A stretch of 64,000 nucleotides of DNA. Origin: Undaria pinnatifida. Its lineage: Eukaryota; Sar; Phaeophyceae; Laminariales; Alariaceae. The notes beneath the pieces are model-generated. The model did no database searches and was not told where the DNA came from. It was given only the letters and a program-made list of their open reading frames with translations. A program made the position numbers and the translations under genes. This document shows positions 33,421-43,590 of the stretch, piece after piece. The DNA lies in the NCBI GenBank assembly GCA_012845835.1, contig JABAKD010000016.1:1449843-1513842 (forward strand). The letters are read 5' to 3'. Numbering within the stretch: position 1 is the first letter of the stretch; every line of letters starts with the position of its first letter.

Positions 33421-34061
33421 TTTCGGCCAACCTCGGGCGGCGCCTCGTCTTGGGACCCGAGTTTCAAGGGAACCTCGAGTTTTGGCGGTGGTTTATTGAG
33501 GAGGGATTGGACGCGCGCGGAGGAACCTTGTCGGCTCCGATGTATCATTTGCTTGAGCGCCCCTCCCAACGTACTCCGTTTTCGGATGCATCCAAAACCG
33601 CTGTCGGGGGTTTCTGCCTTGAAACTGGGGTGTACTGGAGATACGATATTGACGCCGGGGAACGATCTCGATTTTGCGGGTCGAGCAAGTCAGTTGCAGG
33701 CGAGAACGATATATCGATTAACGCCCTCGAACTGCTAGGTATGGTCGTCTCCCCGTGGGTCGTCGTATCTCCGTGCGCCGAGCGCCCGGCCGCGTTGGGG
33801 GACTGCGTGTCGTGGCGTGGCGACAACGAAGCAGCCGTAGAGTGGGTGCGGCGTTATCGAGGCGGGAAGGAGCCGATATCGGGCGCGTTGATGCGCCTCC
33901 TTGGTGTGCTCAAATTGTCCTCTGGTTGGCACTTTGACGCGAAACACGTAGGTGGTATTTTTAACGTTGCCGCGGACGGTATCTCACGCTGGGATCGCGC
34001 TTCTGTCCTCGTTAATATGCGTGCTGTCCGTAGGATATGCTGCTCGCGGGCGAGAAGCTGA
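33411..34061 (+). pseudogene. DIRS element RNase H domain
   Basis: 'RLVLGPEFQGNLEFWRWF', then 'TPFSDASKTAVGGF' (Asp), 'NALELLGM' (Glu), 'WRGDNEAAVEWV' (Asp) and 'FNVAADGISR' (fourth acid). This is the standard DIRS/Ty3-like RNase H order and looks complete. It overlaps the recombinase frame at its end. Confidence 0.85.
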
Positions 34062-34660
34062 TCCCCACGTGGCGTGCCGGGGGTCGTGTTTTGTGGCCGG
34101 CCCTGTGCGCTTCGTTCTGTCTCTTGACTCGCGCGTCAGAAATGTTCACGGAAACCCGGTTACGAGTTCACGAGACGTATTGTTTGCGGCGTGCTGATGT
34201 CGCCTTCTTTCGCGGAAATATTCAGCCTACTGTTGCGCAGTGGTCAACCGCGGATCATGTTGAGCTTCGGTTTCGCGGGTCGAAGGGTGACCAACTGCGG
34301 AAAGGGGCGGTTGTCACGCATGTGCGAAAGGGCCCGTCGATGCGCGTGGGGGAAGGTGGCGGCGCCGTCGATCTAATGATCGAATTGATGTCTTGTTACT
34401 TGTTTCTTCCCTCTTCGGCCCCCTTGGTTGCGTCTGGCGTTCGTAATGGCAGATGGTCCATGTGGACACAACATCAAGCGACGGTAGCTTTGCGGAAAGT
34501 GGTTGCGTTGGCGGGTGTGCGTGCGGAGGAGTACGCCTTGCACTCTTGAGGATTGGAAGCGCAACGCATTTGTCGGCAGGGGGTGCAACACCGGCGGTGT
34601 TGCAGCGTGAGGGCCGATGGGCGTTGACTAGTTAGGCAAACGCGGAATTACAAAGAAATG
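34037..34660 (+). pseudogene. DIRS element tyrosine recombinase
   Basis: 'LLTRASEMFTETRLRV' carries the first catalytic Arg. The region continues to 'LAGVRAEEYALHS', where a TGA (34547-34549) ends the frame. One base over, 'LRIGSATHLSAGGATPAVL' continues with the HxxR block (H-S-L-R) and 'QREGRW', after which a TAG stops it. The nucleophilic Tyr expected about 10 residues later is not visible; the codons after the TAG read 'ANAELQRNVLSRV', the usual family end. So one indel plus a short loss at the active site. Confidence 0.8.
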
Positions 34661-34756
34661 TGTTATCCCGTGTGCACTCTACGACTCGAGGGTAGGAGGG
34701 GGCGGGGGGGGTGGGACTACATTCGTAACACGGGTCAACTACCAGTTTGTGCTGGA

Positions 34757-34931
34757 GGCTGGCGTCGAGAGTTCGATGTCGCCAGTTGGGTTGGGAGTTG
34801 ACTCGTGTATACGGATGTTAGCGTGGGGTTGCCGGCGGGGCAGCCCCGGGGTATTCCCATCTCCAACCCCCCTCTCCGGGCGGGGGGTTGCGCATTAATA
34901 TAATACAACTTCGAGAGCAAAGTGCAAAGCA
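34757..34931 (+). repeat. Split direct repeat B1
   Basis: From GGCTGGCGTCGAGAGTTC to AAAGTGCAAAG. Contains an inverted CCCCTCTCCGGGCGGGGGG-type hairpin and matches B2 closely. Confidence 0.9.
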
Positions 34932-34945
34932 GAATATTATCGAAG

Positions 34946-35140
34946 TATGAGAAAATATGGGTTTTGTACGTACGTAAGAAGTTTGACCAATCAGATCAAA
35001 GCGGTAATTCATAGTCGTATAAGCGATAGCATTGGGCACACCTGGCCCAGCTGTGTAGGCGACGACCTGCACGCGGAGCGTGTAGGGGAGCAGAGTCAGA
35101 GCTTACAGGTCCAAGGTGTGATACAGACTAGTTTAAGTTC
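34946..35140 (+). repeat. Split direct repeat A2
   Basis: Matches A1 and follows B1 after about 15 bp ('CAGAATATTATCGAAG'), the region where circle recombination would take place. Confidence 0.9.
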
Positions 35141-35680
35141 CCACCCACCCGCCCGTGCTTTTGAGGGAGTCAGTGGAGAGGGAGTTAATCGGTCGCAGTA
35201 ACGTTGCGCGTGTTTGTTACTGTTTTGGTAAACGTACCCGTTTTCGCTAAAGATGCGACGGGGTTTCGTAGATTGCGCAGGTTTGCGGTGGGTGCTAGCC
35301 GCATCAGTGTTATAGCGTGGTGCAAGGGGTGTTCGTTGTTGTTTTTTTTTTCAGCATGATGTGTAATATCTGAGTATCCTTCCGTGCGGTGGGGTTACGT
35401 ATGACTGTTTTACGCAGATATTATGTTGATAGTTAACAGCGAACGTTGTGGCAGTGCATCGGCTCGGATTTAGCGCGCAATCTGAAAGTGTGGGAGAGGG
35501 GAATTATCCGTATATTGGCAAGTAAGTGCATTTGTTTAATGTGCATGGTGTGTGCAGGCGTGCATATTTTATAGTATATTTAATACACGCGTGTGTACGT
35601 TTTTTTATATGCTGCACGTTATAGGCGGTTGCCTCGTATGTCTTCTTCGAGTTGCCAACGATTGTTCGTCGTTGGTTGTT
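35141..35680 (+). other. Non-coding spacer between A2 and B2
   Basis: About 540 bp, T/G-rich, with no open frame of note. In compact Ngaro/PAT elements A2 and B2 are usually close, so this spacer is unusually long. Confidence 0.5.
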
Positions 35681-35856
35681 GGCTGGCGTCGAGAGTTCAA
35701 TGTCGCCAGTTGGGTTGGGAGTTGACTCGTGTATACGGATGTTAGCGTGGGGTTGCCGGCCGGGCAGCCCCGGGGTATTCCCATCTCCAACCCCCCTCTC
35801 CGGGCGGGGGGTTGCGCATTAATATAATACAACTTCGAAAGCAAAGTGCAAAACAA
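35681..35856 (+). repeat. Split direct repeat B2
   Basis: Matches B1 and marks the right end of the DIRS-order element. Confidence 0.9.
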
Positions 35857-35879
35857 ATATTTGTCTCCACTACTACAAC

Positions 35880-36010
35880 AATGATTGGTGTTATTTTAGT
35901 AGTATTTTTACTAACGGTGGGGAATTTTGAAGTAATCTAACATCATATCTATTTTATAAATTTATTTCTCTAGTTTCCACTATATTGCTCTACCATATGT
36001 ATGGTGGATG
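35880..36010 (+). repeat. Repeat D copy 2
   Basis: Matches 18120-18290. Starts just after the DIRS element. 36010-37100 has no gene: it is AT-rich to 36370, then has G-run sequences ('GGGGGGGTGTTACCTAACG' near 36543) recalling 38403-38440 and 38521. Confidence 0.55.
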
Positions 36011-37015
36011 TTTGCGGATGGATGGATGGCTTGGTGAGGGTTGTTGGTACTTGTGGTTATTAAGTGCGTAATAAGTAAGTTTTCTGGGGGTGGTTTATAA
36101 TATTTTTATTTTATTTACTTTTCGTAGTACAGTGGCGGGTTTAGGTATATATCGGGAGTATAAAGACAGTGGTAGACTAGTGATCTAATAGATATCATGT
36201 TTAAAAAGTTCCACCTTAAAAAACATAAAATAAAAAATAAAATAAAATATTTGCATATTTATAATAATATACAACCAGTCAAGGTTCGTGGTTGTCTATA
36301 ATATTAATAGTTCAAGTGACACCATCGTATATTCATCTTGAACAAGAAGATCTTCACTCAATTCATATTATTAATAGGGTACATACAAACAGAAAACCCA
36401 ATAGGCAACGCAACAACAGCATACATACCTGGTACCATCATTAATTACCAGTCGTAGTGCCGTGTAACACGGAAGAAGAAAGGACACCCCGGTGATAAAA
36501 ACTTGGCGTTTAGAAGTATTATCGCCGGGTGTGCTATTGTAGGGGGGGGTGTTACCTAACGTATCCCCGGTGATAGCAACCATGCACGGTAGCCCCGCAG
36601 CTAGGGGGTGTGGTAAGGAGGGAGTGTGGCAGTGAGGGTGTGTGCTAACGTATATTAACGATTGCTAAGGAGTGTGAACAAACACCGGCAAGATTGCAGA
36701 GGGTGTGCTAACGAGGGGGTGTGCTAAAGGTATCAACGATTGCTAGGGAGGGTGAACAGACCGCGGTAAGATCGCGGGGGGGGTGACAACAAGGGGTGTG
36801 CCAACACACGAGAGATACAGGTTTGAAACCAGAGTTTTTTTTCCATGATCACGTAATGTTAATGCCGGTGATGGTAAGGCACACGTTATTTGAATTCCGA
36901 GGATGACAGCAAAAATCCCCGCCTTGCTGCGATACCGGAAAACGGTTACCGGCAATGCGAACATGCCGGTATTCAACGATGAAACTCCCGACCATTGCAC
37001 GTGGAAGGCTTTGTC

Positions 37016-37500
37016 CCAGACGCGCGCTACGATAGAGGTGCACCACATTCTTTCTCTTCTGAGGTTCTTCACGTTTTTGTAGGTTAAGATAATATATATA
37101 TATAGTTTCCGCGCACAGACTGACTAAAATCATCCTGTTGACCCTGATAGCTACACTGTAGTTGTAAGGGGAGTCGCCGACCTATATCCTTAATGAGGAC
37201 ACACAACTCGTAATGCGCGCGATCGGAGTATCACACACAGCTTGCAAAGATGAGTTTCGACGAAATCTTCGATCTCACAGCTGGAGTGTATTTTAATTTT
37301 TATAATAATATGTCATTCTCAACCCCAAAACTGATTCTGAGAATGACACATAAAAATTTAGACTAATAATGTCCTAACCTACAAAAAAAGTAAGTCAAGA
37401 ACATCAGAAAAAAATGTGGTAAAACTGGGGTTGAGAATGACATATCTTAATAACCTACAAAAGTGAAGAACCTCAGAAAAAAATGTGGTGCACTTCTATT
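37016..37500. repeat. Inverted repeat around an R1 copy
   Basis: 'GAGGTGCACCACATTCTTTC' and 'GAGGTTCTTCACGTTTTTGT' (37035-37085) recur inverted at about 37440-37495, with a weaker copy at 37380-37425. An R1 copy (about 37105-37310) lies between them. 'GTCATTCTCAACCCC' (37312) is also inverted at about 37430. It could be a foldback element hit by R1, or the reverse. Confidence 0.6.
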
Positions 37501-37504
37501 GCAG

Positions 37505-39160
37505 CAAAAATGGAGAAAAATGAAACTGCTACGTACCGGAGGATGAAAAATTCCATGGCCTGAGTACGCAACGAGAATTCATCAATGACATGCAAAAAAA
37601 ATGCCGTTTTCTTCCGACGATTTTTGGGTCAAGAAACAATTTTCGCCAAAAAACGGTATACCTCTATCGTAGCACGCGTCTCGGAACTGCCAAGTCGTCT
37701 GCTGCCATCTTTTGATAGGAACCCTTTCGTTCTAGCCCGAACCCAGCACAACAACAACAGTAGTAGTAGTAGTATCGTACCGTTACCACCGCAGTGCGCG
37801 CTGGTTGGTTGTTGACGCAACGAACGGTATTATTATCGCGCTGAAAACGTCGAATCAACTGACAAAAAAAGCACACAGCAAACAAGCGAAACCAAAACCC
37901 GGCAAAACGAAGAGGGAACAAACGAGGAAAGGAGGGACGTAAATAATAATAATATTACCGATACCGATGATTGTTGGTACCGGTAGCGGCATCACCCGAG
38001 GACCTTTCAAACCCACCGGTACTCATTCTCAACTCCTCCTGCTGAAAAGTACCGATCTTATATGTCACCTACTACGTCGTACGGAAATATGTTCGTATCA
38101 CAAGCTAGTTCACAAATAAAACGTGTTACTGATACTCCACCACGCCAAATATGCCGGCAATACCCGTACCATCGGTAACGCGTGCTAAGTTTCGTGCACC
38201 ATGCTATAATATATAATAGATCGTAACCAGCAGCAACAGGTATCGGTGGGGTTGGGGCCGCAGACTCGTTCGGATCACTGTGATGGGGCACAGCTGTTGC
38301 CTCTATGCTGGCGTCTAAACCGGTGCCCGTTGCGGGTGAATGGTATCCACCACACGGTATGATGATTTTGGAGTTTGGTACTATTTTCAGGCGTTCCCCG
38401 AAGGGGGGGGTGTTATTCAATGTACCCCCGGTGATAAAGTGAGGGTCGAAAAATGAAACCAACAATATATCACCGGGCGTGCTCATGTAGGGGTAATCAC
38501 CCCGTGGGTGTGCTCATGCAGGGGGGGGGTGTTACCTAAGGGGGGTGTTCTCTTTCGTGTTATAATACGGTAAATATGCTCATCTTATACGAAAATAGAA
38601 ATACCCTACTATTACTACAGTGTAGTATTAATAATGTAAATAACGTGAAAACAACCGTATAATTTGCTCCCATCCACCTCATAATTTTTTTTTTCAAGTA
38701 TTGGGCATATATCTGCATTTTTCATGCAAATAGAATGTATTGCTCCCATCCACCTCCTCCGCACTCCCCCCCCCCCCGTAACGACCCCTCCACACTCCCT
38801 CCCAGCCCCCCTTCCCTCCACGTTCGCCCCGTCGAAAATCAAAACCCGCCATAGAGTTGTAAACACTACCCGATGGTGGTATCATGTATTTATCTTTCGA
38901 GCCACCCATCCACCCATGCAGTAGAAGCTCCAATTCATTGATTACATGGTCCCTTCAAGTGTCAGTTAACCCTTCCCCCATCCCCGCCGCCCCCACCATC
39001 ACGTACTGCTACTACGACGACGTACCAGCATTCCGCGTGCTGCAGCAAAGCTCTTACCAGGTATTCATTTATTACATAGTGCCACTTACCGCCCCTATGC
39101 CCGCCCCCCTCCCCTCACCGCGATCATAGGACAACTATAAATTAGTACTACATGCAGGAT
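37505..39160. other. Interval without recognised gene
   Basis: Short frames only. It has an AGT run at 37757-37775, G-run elements at 38403 and 38521-38545 (each followed by TGTTA), and a C-rich stretch near 38765. Nothing supports coding. Confidence 0.4.
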
Positions 39161-39164
39161 ATAC

Positions 39165-39447
39165 ATGGTAAACTGGTGCCTTCCACAACAGACGTCAGAT
39201 TATTATGTCCCCCTCAAAAACGGGTCAAAAATTTTAGTTTCCGTGCACAGATTGGTTGATGTCACCCTGTTGACCTTGGTACAAGGTAGTAGTCCTCTAA
39301 GGGGAGCCGCCGACCTATATCCGTGCAATGGTGACGTTGCGGCATTGCCCTGGGCTGTAACAGCCCCTTAATCTTTCTATTATAATGAGGACACACACAC
39401 CAGAAATATTTTACGCGCGCGATCGGATTATCACGTACATGCATGTG
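39165..39447 (+). repeat. R1 copy, left part
   Basis: Diverged R1 ('GTTTCCGTGCACAGATTGG', 'GGGGAGCCGCCGACCTATA'), broken by a solo LTR. The right part is at about 39760-39830, and a further R1 right end lies at 39905-40020. Confidence 0.65.
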
Positions 39448-39759
39448 AATGAAGTTAATAGGGGCAAGACACAGAGTATCCCCACGCCATCCATGTCGAC
39501 CAACCTAGTGGGCATGTCCCCGCTGTTACTCGCGTTCGTAGCTCAACACAACGGATGGGAGAGAAGCAGCTTTCATTTTGTTTCCACCAGCTGGCCAGAA
39601 CCGAAGATAGATGACAACTGGGACGGGAGGCACGAGTTTCTCCGTCTCCTGACCACCCCGAATGAATATAAAACGCCATCATATCATCATATATATGAAA
39701 ACGGCCAATTACCTACCTAAACCAGGTGATTGCGGGCCTTTCAAGGCCGTACCTTAACA
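39448..39759 (-). repeat. Solo LTR of family X, old and diverged
   Basis: The minus strand reads TGTTAAGGTACGGCCTTG at its start and shares, in order, the landmarks of the X LTR ('ATATAAAACGCCA'-type, the decayed palindrome, 'GTTTCCACCAG'-type, 'GACACAGAGT'). It sits inside R1. An open frame of about 110 codons here (39385-39720) is LTR sequence, not a gene. Confidence 0.65.
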
Positions 39760-40181
39760 CACAGCTGGCAAAAAAAAATAGGTTTCGACGAAATCATCAA
39801 TCTCACAGCTAGAGTGTATTTAATAATAATACCCAGCCGATAGCAGTATTACTGTAGTAGTGAGTAGTAGTATTTACAATAGGTATATTATCGACTGAAG
39901 AGAATAGACACACAACTCGTAATGCGCGCGATCGGAGTATCACACACAGATTGCAAAGATGAGTTTCGACGCAATCTTCGATCTCACAGCTGGAGTGTAT
40001 TTTCATTTTTTATAATATATATGCTGGACCCGGCCCCACACACACATACATACATGCTATATTTTATAGTTTCTTCTTTCGTTTCTGAGCGATATTATGA
40101 AGACGTTTTTTGTAACAATCTAGCAACGGTTCGAAAAAATCTGGCCCGCATTTCTGAATCCTGGGCTCTCACCCTATTCTG

Positions 40182-40482
40182 TGAGGGGATGATCTCAACG
40201 CGCGGGTCAGCTTGGTTCCCGCGGTACGACGAAGGCATCCAGGAGAACATGTAGAGAATTGTATTAGCGTCCCGTCCCAGCAGGGAAAAAATAAGAAGAT
40301 AGAAAAGAAACAGCCACGCGGGCGCGTACTCTCACCGCATTTATTTCCCGATCCCCAGATTGCCAACCAACAAACATCCGAACCCTCCTATATGGAACCC
40401 CCCAAGTATCCGTACTACTTGCTCTCCGTTGACCATTTACGCATATTATATCTATCTGACTTTGTACGAGTATATTCTTCCA
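40182..40482 (-). repeat. 3' LTR of copia-2
   Basis: About 85-90% like 49237-49532 by eye. On the minus strand it is preceded by ATGAGGGA, a short purine tract. Confidence 0.78.
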
Positions 40483-40607
40483 TCCCTCATATTATACTTG
40501 TATCGTCGTCATGATAGTAGTCCACATCTTGTCTAGGGATTCAACTCCGCAAAATAAAGCTAGTCATCATCTAACACAACAGCATGTAAATATATTATAT
40601 ATTATGT

Positions 40608-40984
40608 TGTTATGAGGATAAACTTGGGTAAGCTATTGGTTAACCTTTTGTGAAGACTAATACCCCACTAATAATGCCTTAACAAATGGCGTCGTCGGTA
40701 AAACACGTTTTTTTGGGGTCGTGGGTGCAAATCCCACCATCCACAATAATACCTGGCAAACTTTTTCAGACTTTCCCCATGTCGAACTTGAAAAATACTC
40801 TCCCCGTTATACCAAGGAAATGAAACCGCTTGGATATTGACAGGTCCGCCCGTATATCCGGCCGACCTGCTATCCCGCCGTTTCAGGGGGGGGGGGTGTT
40901 TTAAGGCTTGCTAGTTTGGGTAAGCTGTCGGTTAACCTTTTGCAAGTGGTCAAACGGACTAATACCTTCACTAACACCTTAACA
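40608..40984 (+). mobile_element. TRIM copy 2, diverged
   Basis: Same plan as 6076-6447 but in the opposite orientation. LTRs at 40608-40684 and 40897-40984; primer site TGGCGTCGTCGG two bases after the LTR; T-arm relic 'GTGGGTGCAAATCCCAC'; and purine tract CAGGGGGGGGGGG before the 3' LTR. The internal match extends over 'GACAGGTCCGCCCGTATATC'. No target duplication is evident, and the LTRs differ in length, so it is older. Confidence 0.85.
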
Positions 40985-41511
40985 AAGCCCCTCTAATACC
41001 TTAACAATATACCTAAACAAATTAAACGAAAATTCCAACACAAAAGTAAAACCGAAAATTCTATAACCAAAAATCGACCAAATATCGCACACTCAAACAC
41101 AAAACAAAAATACAACATTATGATCGCACAAAGCTTCCACAAACACCCCATGCATCCACAGATCAATCAGATTATCATGATTTCTCGTGAACTTTCACGG
41201 GATTTCATAAAAAACAGCAATCACATTGTCGCCAAAGACAAAACCTCTGGTGGCTATCCGGTGTGCATACATTCTGCCTGTCAAGTTCCCATTATCATTC
41301 CTATACAACAGTATGTACTAACTTTGGAATACATTCAGCCAAGTCTTCAACTATCCAAACTCTCGTGCGCGCAAGCACTATCCATCGTTCATCGAGGAGT
41401 CGTTCCACGGTAGCTCCCCCAACTTTTCTTTAACGAAATCGGCGGTTTTAAAACCAGTTCCCGGTCGTATCTCCTGACATACGGTGTCCCTCGACACCCC
41501 GACGTCATCGA
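40985..41511. other. Interval between TRIM copy 2 and the hAT MITE
   Basis: About 530 bp, A-rich at first. The 97-codon frame at 41120-41413 shows no recognised domain. Presumably part of copia-2's 3' untranslated region or another insertion. Confidence 0.35.
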
Positions 41512-41519
41512 TCGATAGG

Positions 41520-42409
41520 TAGGGCTGGGTACTGGCGCGCAGCGCCAGTACAAGTTATACTGGCTGCTGACGCAGCCAGTATACTGGATCCGGTCAGTAT
41601 ACTGGTGGCGCGGCGAAGCCGCGCGGTCGCGGCGCAGCCGCGACCATCGCCCCCCCCCGGCTGGTGAGGGGGCCTCGCCGGAGGCGCCCCCGGAGGGCCC
41701 CGCTGGAGGCGCCCCGCCGGAGGCGAATTTTCACGCGATTTGGCTTCACTAGAGCATAAAAAATGAGTGATTTTGGCTCATATGACAGAGGCACTTTTGT
41801 GGGGAAAACGGCACTAAAATTCGAGTTCAACGCCCAAATATGTACCGATTTTCAACGTGGAGGATGTGTAGAATGTAGCACAAATCTTTAACTTTGCAAC
41901 GCCCATATACTCCATGATCATGGGTGACGTAGCGTATGCATAAGCATGAATTGGAATGGATAGCACTCATTCCATGTCACACATTCTCAACCCAGCGTAT
42001 ATTGGAAAAAAAGTAGATTGATAGCTATAGATTGACAAGAGTACTAAAGACGACGGCAAGCAACCAAGTCGATCACCATCATCAGTCCATCAGTTGATGT
42101 GCCTACGAACAGCGGTGCAACGGTAGCAACAGAGCAACAGAGTACACAACGAGATAACAACGGTGCCACAGCTATCGAAAGCTACCTACCCAACCAAAAC
42201 CTACACCGCGCATAAATCACAGCCGCTAGATACCAGCACAACAAACAGGCAGCCTGAAGCTATGGGTTTTCGCTGGTTCTTGAGGCGTATATTGGGATCT
42301 TCGTCTATATGCGAATGTATTGGCGTACTGGCAGGTCGGTTTACCAGTATCAGGATACTGCCAGTACTAGTGCTACTGGCAGTACGTACTGGTTCAGTAC
42401 CCAGCCCTA
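41520..42409. mobile_element. hAT-type MITE, 890 bp
   Basis: Perfect 15-bp terminal inverted repeats TAGGGCTGGGTACTG (41520-41534 and complement 42395-42409). Perfect 8-bp target duplication TCGATAGG (41512-41519, 42410-42417). Many TACTGG/CCAGTA motifs lie in both subterminal regions, as in hAT elements. The left part is very GC-rich with palindromes (41600-41720). No transposase frame, so non-autonomous. Confidence 0.93.
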
Positions 42410-42786
42410 TCGATAGGCCTTTGCATACAAGAAAATGTATGGATGCATTATTTTCAACTGTATCCGTGTAGAGCAGCCATGAGAGGTTCGTTGAAAAAAA
42501 TCTCTGGTTTTGGGGGGGGGCATCGTAGAATCAGTCCCAATGATAAAGTGAATCACTAGCTTTTCTATCCAAGATGTATAGTGTAATTCCCAGCGTGCAC
42601 AAATAACCCAAACTCCAACACCCAAATATTACCGAAGTCCCTCCTACACCAAGTACATATAACGCATAAACCACCGATGTAACCGTGTCCCCTCCCGAGC
42701 ACATAATCAATATTCATCTAAAGTCCTCCCTCCAATCCTAAAGCAAAAACTCAACTTCTGAACCCGAAAATCGCAACACAAAATCG

Positions 42787-43270
42787 TCACAAATCCATCG
42801 CTAAGTTGCGGTGGAATTCGGAAGCGCCCTGAGCGGTTGGTTTGGTCACGAAATCCGCATGCTGAAAAGTGGATCCTACGCGAATGACCGATATGTCTTT
42901 CCTCCCAACTAGTTTCCTGAGGAAGTGGTGTCGCACGTCGATGTGCTTCGAGTTTCAGTTGGTAATGAGGCTCTGCGCGAGCTGCGCAGCGCCGTCATTG
43001 TCCTCGAAGACCGGAATGCACGCCATCCATGCTAACGTCAGGCAACATGAAACGCCACACCTGCCTCAGAAAGAGCACCTCCTTCACAACGTCTGCAAGC
43101 GCCACGTACTCTGCCTCCGTCGTTAAAAGCGTGACGCATTTCTGTGTCCTGGAGAACCAAGACACACAAGCACCCCCGCCCATCACCAACCCTCCCGACA
43201 CTGACCTCCTATCAGCTGCCTGACTGGCGTAGTCAGCGTCAGCAAACACCTGCATGCTCAAACCTGTCAC
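42787..43270 (-). pseudogene. pol: copia-2 RNase H
   Basis: 'VFADADYASQAADRRSVSGG' (Asp), 'TTEAEYVALADVVKEVLF' (Glu), then in another frame 'VFEDNDGAAQLAQSL' (Asp), 'SKHIDVRHHFLRKL' and 'QHADFVTKP'. It ends at a TGA near 42787. A frameshift lies near 43010. The segment holding the first Asp is part of a 65-bp triplication. Confidence 0.85.
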
Positions 43271-43402
43271 TTCCTATCAGCTGCCCGACTGGCGTAGTCA
43301 GCGTCAGCAAACACCTGCATGCTCAAACCTGTCACCTCCTATCAGCTGCCTGACTGGCGTAGTCAGCGTCAGCAAACACCTGCATGGTCAAACCTGTCAC
43401 GG
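43208..43402. repeat. 65-bp tandem triplication in the copia-2 RNase H
   Basis: CCTATCAGCTGCC starts at 43208, 43273 and 43338, so the period is 65. The unit spans the first RNase H Asp codon. As 65 is not a multiple of three, the copies cannot all be read in frame. Confidence 0.93.
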
Positions 43403-43590
43403 TACCCCTCTGAAAAATAATCCCAATGAAATTGTCCCCGTCACGTACCCTAGAATACCAAGCGTTGCCCACCACTGAACAAACTTAGGCGCTGCGCAGT
43501 ACCTAGCCACTGCTCTTACAGCGTTGGAGAGGTCAGGACCGAGTCTGGGTAGATAAGCCACATCACTCAACCGACCAATTTACGGAAAGG

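Larger units (their letters stand above)
29023..35856 (+). mobile_element. DIRS-order (tyrosine recombinase) retrotransposon, Ngaro/PAT-like ends
   Basis: About 6.8 kb with split direct repeats: A1 (29023-29228), coding interior, B1 (34757-34931), A2 (34946-35140), B2 (35681-35856). A1 matches A2 and B1 matches B2. The interior encodes gag-like sequence, RT, RNase H and a tyrosine recombinase, and there is no integrase or protease. This is the plan of Ngaro/PAT elements, which integrate through a circle without target duplication. The copy is broken by frameshifts, and its RT core is repeated four times. Confidence 0.9.

Noticed and set aside
39385-39720. 112-codon plus-strand ORF
   Set aside because: The DNA aligns with a diverged family-X LTR in the opposite orientation plus R1.
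41120-41413. 97-codon ORF between the TRIM copy and the hAT MITE
   Set aside because: No recognisable domain and no support beyond being open.
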